Part shown: positions 1 to 8,838 of the stretch, one piece after another | How the letters are laid out: each line of letters opens with the position of its first letter | How positions within the stretch are numbered: position 1 is the first letter of the stretch | Assembly (NCBI GenBank): GCA_050486265.1 | Contig: JBJHCY010000007.1 | Coordinates: 73,967-137,966 of the forward strand | From: SLFH01 sp050486265 | GTDB taxonomy: Bacteria > Planctomycetota > Phycisphaerae > Phycisphaerales > UBA1924 | DNA length: 64,000 nucleotides | Direction: 5' to 3' | Program-made: the position numbers and the translations under genes | The notes under the pieces: generated by a model | Databases searched by the model: none | What the model was told of the DNA's origin: nothing | What the model saw: only the letters and a program-made list of their open reading frames with translations

Positions 1-457
1 TATCGATCGTCTCGCCGACCGCCCGGTTGGGCACGAAGGTCGAGGCCGCGGTCACGAAGCTCCGCTGGGCCAGCACCCGCCCGCTGCGGCTGTCGGTCCA
101 GACAAAGTTGATCCTCGTGAAGTACGCGGCTTCTTCTGGGAGGTTCGTCCCCGGGCGTCGGGTGAGCGGCACGCGGAAAACATTGGTGATCGAGCCGGTC
201 AGGACTGTGTCGGCGTAGTCCTCGCTAGTGACGCGCCACGGGGTGGTGGTCTGGATCTGCTTGATGATCGCCTCGGTCAGGCGGGCTTCAAGACCGGGCT
301 CGTAGGTCTGGTTCTCGAAGATCGGGACCGCCACCGAGCGGATCTGCGTGTCGTGCACCGGCCCGGCGCGATACCCGGCGATCGTGCCGTCGGCGCATCC
401 GCCCAGCGAGAGCATCGCGAGACAGCACACGAGCAGGATGGATGCGCCGTGCTTCAA
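1..457 (-). CDS. lptE: LptE-like LPS-assembly lipoprotein (3' end outside window)
   Basis: About 152 codons are visible; the C-terminus lies beyond the window edge. The start is a TTG whose last two bases overlap the TGA stop of the upstream bamD-like gene (TTGA), which implies translational coupling. The N-terminus is a short hydrophobic signal with lipobox LGGC (Cys21). The following region reads VAVPIFENQTYEPGLE, then LTEAIIKQIQ and a TxLTGSI segment. This is the fold signature of the LptE family, the lipoprotein partner of the LptD translocon that inserts LPS in the outer membrane. Pairing with a BamD-like gene fits outer-membrane biogenesis. Family assignment is from recognisable motifs only; the related DUF4136-type lipoproteins are an alternative. 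Confidence 0.8.
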   Translation of the reverse strand, partial: MKHGASILLVCCLAMLSLGGCADGTIAGYRAGPVHDTQIRSVAVPIFENQTYEPGLEARLTEAIIKQIQTTTPWRVTSEDYADTVLTGSITNVFRVPLTRRPGTNLPEEAAYFTRINFVWTDSRSGRVLAQRSFVTAASTFVPNRAVGETID

Positions 458-1506
458 CCGGCCCCCTCCCCGTTCCCTCGTCCGCTCTCTTCGCCGGCGC
501 CCTCGTCGGTTGCTTGGTCGGGCTCGGGCGGCCTGGCCGACCAGCCCCGCTCGTCCATGATCTCGCGCGCCCGTGTCGCGGCGCCCGACCTGGGGTGGTT
601 GCGCACCAGGCGTCGGAGCGTGAAGCGGGCGCTGACGGGGTCGTTGGTGCGGAGGTAGAAGCGGGCGGTGTCGAGCATCTGGGCCGCGGCCGATTCGTCG
701 ATGCGGGCGAGGAGGGATTCGTTCAGCCCCGCCTCGTCGGCCTCGATGGGGTAGCGGTCGCGGAACTCCTCGATGAGGAGCGCCGCTTCTTTCAGCGGGG
801 TCGCGTCGTACTTGGGGCCCTTGAACTGCGTGAGGTTCGCCAGGACCTGACGCTGCAGCGCCCGCTTGCGGTAGCGGCTGTCTGGGAAGTTGATGCGGAG
901 GATCTCGTACATCTCCGCGGCGAGCTTCATCTGGCGCGTGCGGTAGTAGAAATCGGCGAGCTCGATGGCGGCTCGCTCTGCCGCCTCGCTGCCGGGCAGT
1001 CGCTGCTGCACGAGCACCAGCAGTTCCTGGGCGGTCGGCCCGGAGTCGAAGATGCGCAGCGGGATGAAGCCCTTGCGGCGCATCCCCCGCGCGTAGCGGA
1101 TGCCGATCTCCAGCTCGCGCTGGATCGCGACGACATACTCGGGGGACTCTGGGAACTTGCCGATCGCGGCCTCATACGAGAAGAGCGCGCGGTACTCGTT
1201 GCCCATCGCGGTGTCGGCGTCGCCCAACAGCAGGTAGGCGGTGGGCAGGTAGGGGTTGTCGGTGTTGCGGTGCTCGCGGATCCACCGGCGCAGACGCGAG
1301 CGGGCGAGCGAGGGCCGGCCCTCGGCGATGAACCGCCGGCTGTCGGCCATCAACGCCGCGTCGGTGCCGGGCTCGGGCGGATCGCCCGCGACCCACCCCG
1401 CCTCTTCGTCGAGGGTGAAGGTTGTCGCCTGGGCGTGGGCGAGCCCCGCGAACACGCAGAGCGCCAGCAGCGCGGCTAAAGAAGAAACTCGCATCGGGAC
1501 GGCCAT
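454..1506 (-). CDS. bamD: BamD-like TPR protein, outer-membrane protein assembly
   Basis: The product is about 350 aa. It starts at ATG 1506 (a second ATG at 1494 is equally possible; neither has a clear Shine-Dalgarno). The N-terminus is a signal peptide ending AGLAHA; unlike classical BamD there is no lipobox Cys, so it may be periplasmic rather than lipid-anchored. The body holds several TPR-like helical pairs: YLLLGDADTAMGNEYRALFS, AAERAAIELADFYYRTRQ with AAEMYEILRINFPDSRYRKRA, and ARFYLRTNDPVSARFTLRRL. This is the YfiO/BamD pattern. The C-terminal 30 residues are acidic, Gly-rich and probably disordered. The gene overlaps the lptE-like gene, so the two are likely co-transcribed. Confidence 0.78.
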   Translation of the reverse strand: MAVPMRVSSLAALLALCVFAGLAHAQATTFTLDEEAGWVAGDPPEPGTDAALMADSRRFIAEGRPSLARSRLRRWIREHRNTDNPYLPTAYLLLGDADTAMGNEYRALFSYEAAIGKFPESPEYVVAIQRELEIGIRYARGMRRKGFIPLRIFDSGPTAQELLVLVQQRLPGSEAAERAAIELADFYYRTRQMKLAAEMYEILRINFPDSRYRKRALQRQVLANLTQFKGPKYDATPLKEAALLIEEFRDRYPIEADEAGLNESLLARIDESAAAQMLDTARFYLRTNDPVSARFTLRRLVRNHPRSGAATRAREIMDERGWSARPPEPDQATDEGAGEESGRGNGEGAG

Positions 1507-1594
1507 GGGCGGAGTGTATTGGTCCGGGGCCCCCGCGTCGCGGTCGGGCCGTCCGGCTCCGGGCCCGTGGGGCGGGGCTGTCGGTTGCTCGGGC

Positions 1595-1629
1595 AAAAAA
1601 TGCAACGACGCTCCATTGAAGGAGCGTCG
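1595..1629 (-). terminator. Rho-independent terminator of the sorting-signal protein gene
   Basis: A perfect 9-bp stem, CGACGCTCC / GGAGCGTCG, with a 6-nt loop lies at 1606-1629. Read on the minus strand it is followed by TTGCA and six T (complement of 1595-1600). It sits about 45 bp downstream of the minus-strand gene ending at 1675 and before bamD, so it should separate the two transcripts. Confidence 0.75.
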
Positions 1630-1674
1630 CTAGAGAGAGCAAAGAGAGTGCGAGAGATCTCTGGGGGGGTCGGA

Positions 1675-2427
1675 TCAGCGCCGGCGGCGGCCGGTCAGCA
1701 GGGGCAGGCCGGCCAGTGCGAGCAGGCTCGCCGGGGCGGGCACGACCTCGTACTGGAACTCGTAGGCGATCTTGATGTAGTTGAAGGAGTTGCTGAAGGT
1801 GTCGATCACGATATCGCCGGGATCTGAGACATTGTCGATCCCAAACTCGGCCATGCCGAGTGTGAAGAACGGGGTGTGGTTGCGGACGGTGCTGGGGGTC
1901 TGGCCCTGGCCGTCGAAGTAGCCGAGGAAGGTAACCGCCGTGGAACCGCGGAGCTCGGGGTCGACAACCCACTCGCCGAACTCGGGCGACTTGCTCATGC
2001 CGAAGTTCCACGAGAGGAAGGCGATCTGTGCGCCGTTGATCTCGGTGCCCGGCTGGAGCAGCGAGGGAGCTTGGTGGGCCTGGTTGTTCGGGGTCGAGGG
2101 GTCGCGGGTGGTGAAGATCACCTCGTAGCGACGCCGGACGATATCGGGGTTGCCGTTGCTGCCGCCGCCGGGCACATCACGCCACTCGGCGTAGATCTCC
2201 TGGCCGGTGGGCGAGGTGCCGATCGACTGCGGGCCCGCGTTGACCTCGACCTCGACATCGCCGCCGCTGTTGAAGTACGCGACAGGCTGGGAGGCCGAGG
2301 GCGACCAGGCCTGCAGCGAGAGCGAGGCGGTGGTGCCGGGAGCGACAGAGGGCTGGGCGTACGCCGCGGTCGCGAGCCCGGCAAGGGCTGCAGTCGCGAG
2401 GGTGCTGGTTGAAACACGCATCTTCAT
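1675..2427 (-). CDS. Exported protein with PEP-CTERM/VPAP-type C-terminal sorting signal
   Basis: The product is about 250 aa from ATG 2427 (MKMRVSTST...), where a Sec signal peptide ends ATAAYAQ. The longer upstream reading frame has no signal and is rejected. The C-terminus is VVPAPASLLALAGLPLL followed by RRRR. This is a VPxP motif, a hydrophobic helix and a basic tail, the tripartite layout of PEP-CTERM-type signals processed by exosortase-like systems. The 190-residue ectodomain (YEVIFTTRDPSTPNN, FLGYFDGQGQTPS, TFSNSFNYIKIAYEF) has a beta-rich look and no enzyme motif. It is probably a surface or extracellular-matrix protein. No exosortase is in the window. The gene is monocistronic, with its own terminator downstream and a divergent neighbour upstream. 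Confidence 0.75.
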   Translation of the reverse strand: MKMRVSTSTLATAALAGLATAAYAQPSVAPGTTASLSLQAWSPSASQPVAYFNSGGDVEVEVNAGPQSIGTSPTGQEIYAEWRDVPGGGSNGNPDIVRRRYEVIFTTRDPSTPNNQAHQAPSLLQPGTEINGAQIAFLSWNFGMSKSPEFGEWVVDPELRGSTAVTFLGYFDGQGQTPSTVRNHTPFFTLGMAEFGIDNVSDPGDIVIDTFSNSFNYIKIAYEFQYEVVPAPASLLALAGLPLLTGRRRR

Positions 2428-2641
2428 CTCAACATCCCTCCCCGCTTCCAGCGGGGCTTGGCCCCCGGACCGGGCCGGGGGTGATCTCTCTCGAACGCGC
2501 CGCGTCTCAACGATCGCCGCGCGTCGTCCGAAGGTTATGTACACCAGATCGGGGCAGATGCCAGCAATCCCGGAAGAAATCCTACAGGACGCACCGATTC
2601 TCCAGGCCCCCGCGGAGCGATGAAGCACCCGGCGATGTTTG

Positions 2642-2657
2642 CATACCGTGAGGTATG
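2642..2657. promoter_or_regulatory. Perfect inverted repeat in a divergent intergenic region
   Basis: CATACC-GTGA-GGTATG is a perfect 6-bp inverted repeat with a 4-bp spacer. It lies 27 bp upstream of the ketosynthase ATG at 2685, in the spacer between two divergent genes. The position suits an operator; the binding factor is unknown. A TACACT element at 2672-2677 could be a -10 box but lacks a good -35. Confidence 0.3.
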
Positions 2658-2684
2658 GAGCGGGTTGCAGGTACACTCTGCCCT

Positions 2685-3965
2685 ATGAAGTCCACTGATT
2701 CTGCATCGCGTGCGGCGGTCATCACCGGGCTCGGGGCCGTTTCGCCGATCGGGATCGGGGTCAACAGTTATCGGAACTCGTTACGCCAAGGCCGCACCGG
2801 AGTCCGCGCAATTCGGCGCGACCAACGGATCCGCTCGCGGGTCGCGGCGCCGTGCGAAGACTTCGTGGCCTCGGATGTTGTTGGCCCGGCGGATTTGAAG
2901 CGCCTGCCCCGATTGGTTCCGATGGCGCTCGCCGCGGCGACCGAGGCGCTTGCCCGCTCTGGACGCGACTTCGGGTCCGAGCTGGACGCCGCCGAGGCGG
3001 GCGCGATCGGTCTCGTGCTGGGCACCGGCGGCGGGGGGATCGACTTCACCCTCGACCAGGCTCGGTCCATCTACGCCGGGGGCAAGGCGAGCCTCTGGAC
3101 CATCACCAACGCGACCCACGGGAACCTCGCGGGGGAGCTCTCGATCCGCCTCGGCCTCCGGGGCCCGAGCCTCTGCGTCTCGACCGGGTGCGCCAGCTCG
3201 TCGGACGCGGTGGGCTTGGCGCTGGACCTGCTCCGGTCCGACCGGCCCGGTACGCCAGAGGCGATGGTCGTCGTCGGGGCCGATGCGCACATCCGCTGGG
3301 AAACACTCGCCGCGATGGAGTTGCTGGGCGTCGTCTCGACCCGGGACTGGAGCGAGGAAGAGGCGCCGACCGCCTGTCGTCCGTTCGACAAGAGCCGCAG
3401 CGGGTTCGTTCTCGGCGAAGGGGCGTGGGCGGCGGTTCTTGAGCGTCCGCATGGCGCGGCCAAGCGGGGGGCGAGGCCTGTGGGGCGTGTGCTTGGCTAC
3501 GGCTGCACCTGCGACGCCCACCACCGCGTCCGCCCCGCAGAGGACATGGCCGAGTCCGCTCGCGCGATGACGCTGGCGATGGAGGACGCCCGCGTCGAGC
3601 CGGCCGACATCGGCGTGGTCCACTACCACGGGACGGGCACCCAGCTCAACGACCGGCTGGAGACGACGGCGGTCCGGCTCGCGTTCGGCGATCACGCGTC
3701 GAGACTCGCCGGATCGAGCTGCAAGAGCATGATCGGGCACCCGCAGGGAGCGGGCGGGATGGCGGCGCTGGTGGCGACGGTCGCGTCCCTCTCGGGCGAC
3801 GACCCGTTCGTGCCTCCGACGATCAATCTGCACGAGCCGGGAGAGGGTTGCGACCTTAGCTACACGCCTTTGGAGGCCAAGCCCGCGCCGGGCCGCTTGG
3901 CGCTTGTGAACTGCCTTGCCTTCGGCGCCAAGAACAGCGCGCTGGTGGTGGAGGGATGCTCGTAG
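2685..3965 (+). CDS. Beta-ketoacyl-[ACP] synthase, FabF-like (KAS II family)
   Basis: The product is 426 aa from ATG 2685 (MKSTDSASRAAVITG). An in-frame ATG 30 bp upstream would fall in the inverted repeat and is less likely. It condenses malonyl-ACP with acyl-ACP in fatty acid or polyketide synthesis. The thiolase-fold Cys-His-His triad is complete: Cys169 in STGCASS, His315 in YHGTGTQ and His352 in IGHPQGAGG, with Lys347 of the KSMIGH motif. The N-terminal VITGLGAVSPIG is typical of FabF. It is isolated from other fab genes and no ACP is adjacent, so it may be a secondary synthase for a specialised lipid rather than the housekeeping FabF. Confidence 0.9.
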   Translation: MKSTDSASRAAVITGLGAVSPIGIGVNSYRNSLRQGRTGVRAIRRDQRIRSRVAAPCEDFVASDVVGPADLKRLPRLVPMALAAATEALARSGRDFGSELDAAEAGAIGLVLGTGGGGIDFTLDQARSIYAGGKASLWTITNATHGNLAGELSIRLGLRGPSLCVSTGCASSSDAVGLALDLLRSDRPGTPEAMVVVGADAHIRWETLAAMELLGVVSTRDWSEEEAPTACRPFDKSRSGFVLGEGAWAAVLERPHGAAKRGARPVGRVLGYGCTCDAHHRVRPAEDMAESARAMTLAMEDARVEPADIGVVHYHGTGTQLNDRLETTAVRLAFGDHASRLAGSSCKSMIGHPQGAGGMAALVATVASLSGDDPFVPPTINLHEPGEGCDLSYTPLEAKPAPGRLALVNCLAFGAKNSALVVEGCS

Positions 3966-3975
3966 CGCGTCGCTC

Positions 3976-4239
3976 TCAGATCGCGCCGCGGAAGAAGACG
4001 AGCACGAGCACGACGAACGCGACGACGAGCACCGCGACGATGAGCAGGATGGTCCTCGTGGTCGAGCGGTCCTGGAGGCCCCTGCGCCTGAGGTTCCAGA
4101 CATCGAGCTTGGCGTCGCACCTGGGGCAGCGGTCGGTGGTGTGGTCGCGGAGGTTGGCCGAGCAGGCGGGGCAGCAGACATCGCGTCCGGCGAGAAACTC
4201 GCGGAGGCGTTCGTGCGGATCCGGGACGGGCTCGGGCAT
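3976..4239 (-). CDS. Small zinc-ribbon protein with C-terminal membrane anchor
   Basis: The product is 87 aa. Two CxxC pairs (CPAC at about residues 23-26 and CPRC at about 38-41) form a rubredoxin/zinc-ribbon-like knuckle. They are followed by a basic segment and one C-terminal transmembrane helix (TILLIVAVLVVAFVVLVLVFF). Tail-anchored topology would leave the zinc knuckle in the cytoplasm. The gene starts 35 bp from the divergent lysR gene and ends 10 bp from the convergent ketosynthase gene. Function unknown; the intact cysteines and anchor argue for a real gene. Confidence 0.7.
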   Translation of the reverse strand: MPEPVPDPHERLREFLAGRDVCCPACSANLRDHTTDRCPRCDAKLDVWNLRRRGLQDRSTTRTILLIVAVLVVAFVVLVLVFFRGAI

Positions 4240-4274
4240 CGGGCGACGATAGGATCGAGCGAGGAGGCCCGGCG

Positions 4275-5150
4275 ATGGAGTTGACGCCGCTGCGTTACCT
4301 GATCGCGATCGCCGAGCACGGGCACATGACCCGCGCGGCCCGCGCTCTGGGCGTGACGCAGCCGGCGCTCTCGGCGATGCTCAGAAAGCTCGAGGCGGAG
4401 GTCGGCGTCGAGCTCCTGCACCGGACGGGCCGGGGCGTGGAGCCGACCGAGGCGGGGCTGGTGTTTCTCGAGCACGCTCGCGACGCGGTGCGCCGGGCCG
4501 ACGCGGGCGTTGCCGCGGTGCGGTCGCTTGCGGGGCTTGAGCGGGGGTCGATCCGCGTGGGTGGCGGGGCGACGGCGACGGGCTATCTCTTGCCAAGAGT
4601 GATCTCGGCGGTCCGGCGTTCGCACCCGGGCCTGCGGTTTCTCGTGCGCGAGGCGGGGTCGGAGGCGGTCGCCTCCAGCGTGCTTTCGGGCGAGCTGGAC
4701 CTCGGCATCGTCACCGAGGGCGTGCGCCACCCGCAGCGCGACGACTTGCTGCGCGTTCGCTCGGTCGCCGACGAGCTGCGGCTGATCGTCCCTGGCGGGC
4801 ACGCCCTGACCGGCAAGAAGTCGTTCAGGTGGTCGGACCTGGAGGGCGAGCATGTGATCGGTTTCGAGGCGGGCTCGGCGGTGCGCGAGCTCATCGACGG
4901 CGCGGCCCGCGCCCGCGCCGTCTCGCTCGATGTCGTGATGGAGCTGCGCTCGATCGAGTCGATCAAGCAGATGGTCGGCGCGGGGATCGGCGTCGCGTTC
5001 GTCAGCCGATTTGCGCTCGGGGAGGGCGTCGGGCTGCGCTGCCGCGACGAACGCCTGGCCAGAGAGCTCACGATCGTGCGCCGCCAGGGGCGTGTGCCGA
5101 GCCCTGCGGCGGCGGCGTTCGAGGCGGAGTTGGTCAAAGCTATCGGATGA
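4275..5150 (+). CDS. LysR-family transcriptional regulator
   Basis: The product is 291 aa, the usual size. The N-terminal winged helix-turn-helix reads AARALGVTQPALSAMLRKLE (about residues 18-37), followed by LLHRTGRGVEPTEAG. The C-terminal substrate-binding domain spans about residues 90-291 (GSIRVGGGATATGYLLP; GELDLGIVTEG; SIESIKQMVGAGIGVAFVS). The effector cannot be read from sequence. It lies directly upstream of a phosphoesterase gene (30 bp) and aconitase. A role at the palindrome in front of acnA is possible but unproven; LysR sites normally contain T-N11-A. Confidence 0.92.
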   Translation: MELTPLRYLIAIAEHGHMTRAARALGVTQPALSAMLRKLEAEVGVELLHRTGRGVEPTEAGLVFLEHARDAVRRADAGVAAVRSLAGLERGSIRVGGGATATGYLLPRVISAVRRSHPGLRFLVREAGSEAVASSVLSGELDLGIVTEGVRHPQRDDLLRVRSVADELRLIVPGGHALTGKKSFRWSDLEGEHVIGFEAGSAVRELIDGAARARAVSLDVVMELRSIESIKQMVGAGIGVAFVSRFALGEGVGLRCRDERLARELTIVRRQGRVPSPAAAAFEAELVKAIG

Positions 5151-5180
5151 CCTGAACACACAACGACGGAGAACAACGCC

Positions 5181-5822
5181 ATGAGAATCCTGATCGCCAG
5201 CGACCTGCACTGCGACATCGCCGCGGCCCGGCGCCTGGTCGACAAGTCCGCCGAGGCCGAGCTTGTCGTCATCGCGGGCGACTTCGCCAACCAGCACGAG
5301 GGCTTGGAAGAACTGATCGGCGCGATCCGCGACATCAGCCCTCCGACGGTGCTCGTTCCCGGCAACAACGAGCGAGAGGGGGCTCTCCGCGAGGCGTGCG
5401 AGGGCTGGCTCGGCGCGATCGTCCTCCACGCCGAACGCACCAATGTCGCCGGCCTGCCGGTCTACGGGATCGGCTGCGGCATCCCGCCGATCAGCCGCGA
5501 CTGGAGCTTCGACATGACCGAGGACGAGGCGAGAGAGAAGCTCGGCGCGCTCCACGACAACGAGCTGACGGGCGGCCTGCTGGTCGCCCATTCGCCCCCC
5601 AAGGGCCTGTGCGACGAGGTGACCGGCGAGCACCACGGGAGCGAGGCGCTCCTCGAAGCGGTGCGCAGGGCCAAGCCCGATGTGGTTGTCTGCGGGCACA
5701 TCCACCAGTCGTGGGGCGCCGAGGCGACCGAGGGCGCCACGCGGGTCTACAACGCCGGGCCGGAGGGCCGGATCATCGAGGTCGGGCCGGACATCGGCGG
5801 GGCCGGGGCGGAGGGGGCCTGA
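5181..5822 (+). CDS. Calcineurin-like metallophosphoesterase
   Basis: The product is 213 aa. All dimetal motifs are present in order: DLHCD (DxH, residues 8-12), AGDF, GNNE (replacing the common GNHE), AHSPPKG and GHIHQSWG. The size and the GxxHxS end resemble the YfcE/MJ0936 class of small cytosolic phosphodiesterases. Substrate unknown. The gene follows lysR by 30 bp and could be co-transcribed with it. Confidence 0.88.
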   Translation: MRILIASDLHCDIAAARRLVDKSAEAELVVIAGDFANQHEGLEELIGAIRDISPPTVLVPGNNEREGALREACEGWLGAIVLHAERTNVAGLPVYGIGCGIPPISRDWSFDMTEDEAREKLGALHDNELTGGLLVAHSPPKGLCDEVTGEHHGSEALLEAVRRAKPDVVVCGHIHQSWGAEATEGATRVYNAGPEGRIIEVGPDIGGAGAEGA

Positions 5823-5853
5823 CGATAATATAAACAGAAGCAATCAAAGCAAG

Positions 5854-5895
5854 TATACTCATTGATTTGATATATCAATCAGGCGATACGATACT
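5854..5895 (+). promoter_or_regulatory. acnA promoter region with overlapping palindromic operator
   Basis: An AT-rich island lies in otherwise GC-rich DNA. One promoter is TTGATA (5867-5872), 17 bp, GATACT (5890-5895), ending 47 bp before the acnA ATG. A second -10, TATACT, lies at 5854-5859 with a weak TAAACA 17 bp upstream. TTGATATATCAA (5867-5878) is a perfect 12-bp palindrome covering the -35 of the downstream promoter. It is nested in a wider ATTGAT...ATCAAT repeat (5861-5879). The geometry suits a repressor that blocks -35 recognition. Confidence 0.6.
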
Positions 5896-5941
5896 TGCAC
5901 AGAAGCAGCCGGCGCCGACCGGCGCAGCGAAGGAGACAGCC

Positions 5942-8800
5942 ATGGCGACCAAACGACCCGACCCGTTCAACGCACGCTCGACAATCGAGATCGGAGGCGA
6001 GTCGTTCAGCTACGCCCGCCTCGCGGCTCTCTCTGAGCAGAAGGTCGGCGATGTCTCGCGCCTGCCCTACTCGATCCGCGTGCTGCTGGAGGCGATGCTG
6101 CGCAACCTCGACGGGGTGACGGTCACCGCCGACGATGTCGCCGGCCTCGCCTCGTGGAACGCCGAAGATGTCAACAGGGTCGAGATGCCCTTCATGCCCG
6201 GGCGCGTGGTGCTGCAGGACTTCACGGGCGTGCCCTGCGTGGTCGACCTCGCGGCGATGCGCGACGCGATGAAGGCCCTGGGGGGCGACCCGTCGGTGGT
6301 CAACCCGGCCGTCGCCTGCGACCTGGTGATCGACCACTCGGTGCAGGTGGACGACTTCGCGACGCGCGTCGCCCTGACGATCAACGCCGAGCGTGAGTTC
6401 GAGCGCAACAACGAGCGCTACCGCTTCCTCAAGTGGGGGCAGGAGAGCCTGAGCAACTTCAGCGTCGTCCCGCCCGCGACGGGCATCGTCCACCAAGTCA
6501 ACCTCGAGTATCTCGCCAAGGGCGTCTGGACGCGCGAGGTCGAGGGCGAGACGGAGATCTTCCCCGACTCGCTCGTCGGCACCGACAGCCACACGACCAT
6601 GATCAACGCCCTGGGCGTGCTCGGCTGGGGCGTCGGCGGGATCGAGGCCGAAGCCGTCATGCTCGGCCAGCCCGTCTACATGCTCACGCCCGAGGTGATC
6701 GGCTTCAAGCTGAAAGGGCGCCTGCCCGAGGGCGCGACCGCCACCGACCTCGTGCTGACGGTCACGCAGATGCTTCGGGCCTACGGCGTGGTCGAGAAGT
6801 TCGTCGAGTTCTTCGGCCCCGGCCTCGCCGAGCTGAGCATCCCCGACCGAGCCACCATCGCGAATATGGCCCCCGAGTACGGCGCCACCTGCGGGTTCTT
6901 CCCGATCGACGCCAAGACGCTCGATTACCTCCGCTTCACCGGGCGGAGCGATGAAGAGGTCGAGCGCGTCGAGAAGTACTGCAAGGCCAACGAGCTGTTC
7001 TGGACTTCCGATTCGCCCGAGCCGAAGTTCACGGCCGTGCTCGAGCTCGACCTCGCGGAGGTGCGCCCCTCGATGGCGGGCCCGCGCCGCCCGCAGGACC
7101 GAGTGCTGCTGGACCAGATGAAGGTGCAGTGGCGCAAGGACCTCGTCGACACCTTTAAGAAGCGCGTCCCGCAGGAAGCCGTCGACCTGAACACATGGGC
7201 CGGCGAGGGCGGCGACACCGAAACGGCGCAGGACAACCCGGACCCCAAGACCGAGCGAGACTCGGGCGCCGTCAGCGTCAAGCTCGGCAAAGAGAGCCAC
7301 CCCGAGACGCCGGGTCAGGAGGTCCCCCTCCGCCACGGGTCGGTCGTCATCGCCGCGATCACCAGCTGCACCAACACCAGCAACCCCGATGTGATGGTCG
7401 CGGCGGGCCTGGTGGCGCGCAAGGCGCGGGCCCTGGGCCTGAAGCGCAAGCCATGGGTCAAGACCAGCCTCGCCCCGGGCTCGAAGGTCGTCACCGACTA
7501 CTTCGACAAGGCCAACCTCACCGAAGACCTCGAAGCCCTCGGCTTCTACACCGTCGGCTACGGGTGCACCACCTGCATCGGCAACTCAGGGCCCCTGCCG
7601 ACCGAGATCGAAGAGGGGATCAAGAAGGGCGACCTCGCCGTCGCCTCGGTGCTCAGCGGCAACCGCAACTTCGAGGGACGCGTGCACCCGGCGGTGCGAG
7701 CCAACTACCTCGCAAGCCCGCCCCTGGTCGTCGCCTACGCCATCGCCGGCACCGTCGACATCGACATGAACCAGGAGCCCGTCGGGATCGGCAAGGACGG
7801 CAAGGAGGTCTTCCTCAAGGACATCTGGCCGACGCAGAAGGAGATCCGCGACCTGGTCTCCGAGTGCGTCAGCCCCGAGCAGTTCAAGAGCAAGTACGCC
7901 AATGTCTTCACGGGAAACGAAACCTGGAACGAGGTCCCCGTCAGCTCCAGCGAGCTCTACTCGTGGGACGACGACTCGACCTACATCCAGAACCCGCCCT
8001 TCTTCGAGGGCATGAGCGCCGAAGCGCCGGGCGCGAAGCCCATCCGCGGCGCCCGCGTGCTCTGCTTCGTCGGCGACAGCGTCACCACCGACCACATCTC
8101 TCCCGCGGGCGCCATCGCCGAGGAAACGCCCGCGGGCCAGTACCTCAAGTCCAAGGGCGTCTCGAAGCGCGACTTCAACAGCTACGGCAGCCGCAGAGGC
8201 AACGACCGCGTCATGACCCGGGGCACCTTCGCCAATGTCCGCGTGCGCAACAACCTCGCCAAGGGCGAGGACGGGCGCATCCCCGAGGGGGGCTGGACGC
8301 GAGACTTCACCGAGGGCGAAGGCTGGGACGCCCCCGTCCGCTACATCTACGACGCGAGCCTCAACTACAAGAAGGCCGGCACGCCGCTGGTCGTGCTCGC
8401 GGGCAAGGACTACGGCATGGGTTCGAGCCGCGACTGGGCCGCCAAGGGCACGGCGTTGCTGGGCGTCCGGGCCGTGATCGCCGAGAGTTTCGAGCGGATC
8501 CACCGCAGCAACCTCGTCTTCATGGGCGTCTTGCCGCTGGTCTTCAAGGAAGGCCAGAGCGCCGAGGACTTGGGGCTCGACGGCACAGAGAGCTTCGACA
8601 TCCAGCTCAGCGACCCGATCGAGCCGGGGGGCGATGTGAAGGTCGTCGCGACCAAGGCGGACGGCGAGACCGTCGAGTTCACCTGCAAGTGCCGCATCGA
8701 CACCGCGATCGAGGTGGACTACTACACCAACGGCGGCATCCTGCACACGGTGATCCGCAAGAAGCTCAACGAGGCGAAGCAGGCGGCGGGCGCGAGGTAA
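5942..8800 (+). CDS. acnA: Aconitate hydratase A
   Basis: The product is 952 aa. The start is ATG 5942, preceded by AGGAGA at 5931-5936; the longer frame begins inside the promoter palindrome and is rejected. It isomerises citrate to isocitrate in the TCA cycle. The [4Fe-4S] ligands are Cys476 (ITSCTNTSNP) and Cys542/Cys545 (GYGCTTCIGNSG). Other conserved blocks are GTDSHTTMINALGVLG, LSGNRNFEGRVHP, GDSVTTDHISPAG and YGMGSSRDWAAKG, so both the core and the swivel domain are complete. It is about 60 aa longer than bacterial AcnA. The extra residues form a hydrophilic insert around residues 415-450 (DLNTWAGEGGDTETAQDNPD) just before the first Fe-S Cys. Confidence 0.97.
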   Translation: MATKRPDPFNARSTIEIGGESFSYARLAALSEQKVGDVSRLPYSIRVLLEAMLRNLDGVTVTADDVAGLASWNAEDVNRVEMPFMPGRVVLQDFTGVPCVVDLAAMRDAMKALGGDPSVVNPAVACDLVIDHSVQVDDFATRVALTINAEREFERNNERYRFLKWGQESLSNFSVVPPATGIVHQVNLEYLAKGVWTREVEGETEIFPDSLVGTDSHTTMINALGVLGWGVGGIEAEAVMLGQPVYMLTPEVIGFKLKGRLPEGATATDLVLTVTQMLRAYGVVEKFVEFFGPGLAELSIPDRATIANMAPEYGATCGFFPIDAKTLDYLRFTGRSDEEVERVEKYCKANELFWTSDSPEPKFTAVLELDLAEVRPSMAGPRRPQDRVLLDQMKVQWRKDLVDTFKKRVPQEAVDLNTWAGEGGDTETAQDNPDPKTERDSGAVSVKLGKESHPETPGQEVPLRHGSVVIAAITSCTNTSNPDVMVAAGLVARKARALGLKRKPWVKTSLAPGSKVVTDYFDKANLTEDLEALGFYTVGYGCTTCIGNSGPLPTEIEEGIKKGDLAVASVLSGNRNFEGRVHPAVRANYLASPPLVVAYAIAGTVDIDMNQEPVGIGKDGKEVFLKDIWPTQKEIRDLVSECVSPEQFKSKYANVFTGNETWNEVPVSSSELYSWDDDSTYIQNPPFFEGMSAEAPGAKPIRGARVLCFVGDSVTTDHISPAGAIAEETPAGQYLKSKGVSKRDFNSYGSRRGNDRVMTRGTFANVRVRNNLAKGEDGRIPEGGWTRDFTEGEGWDAPVRYIYDASLNYKKAGTPLVVLAGKDYGMGSSRDWAAKGTALLGVRAVIAESFERIHRSNLVFMGVLPLVFKEGQSAEDLGLDGTESFDIQLSDPIEPGGDVKVVATKADGETVEFTCKCRIDTAIEVDYYTNGGILHTVIRKKLNEAKQAAGAR

Positions 8801-8838
8801 ACGCAGTGCACAAGATTCAGGAACGGCCGTGTTCGGCG

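Noticed and set aside
2781..5843. A 1020-aa minus-strand frame over the ketosynthase, zinc-ribbon, lysR and phosphoesterase genes
   Set aside because: It is antisense to four well-supported genes, is rich in Arg/Ala/Asp/His text and has no domain; long antisense frames are common at this GC content.
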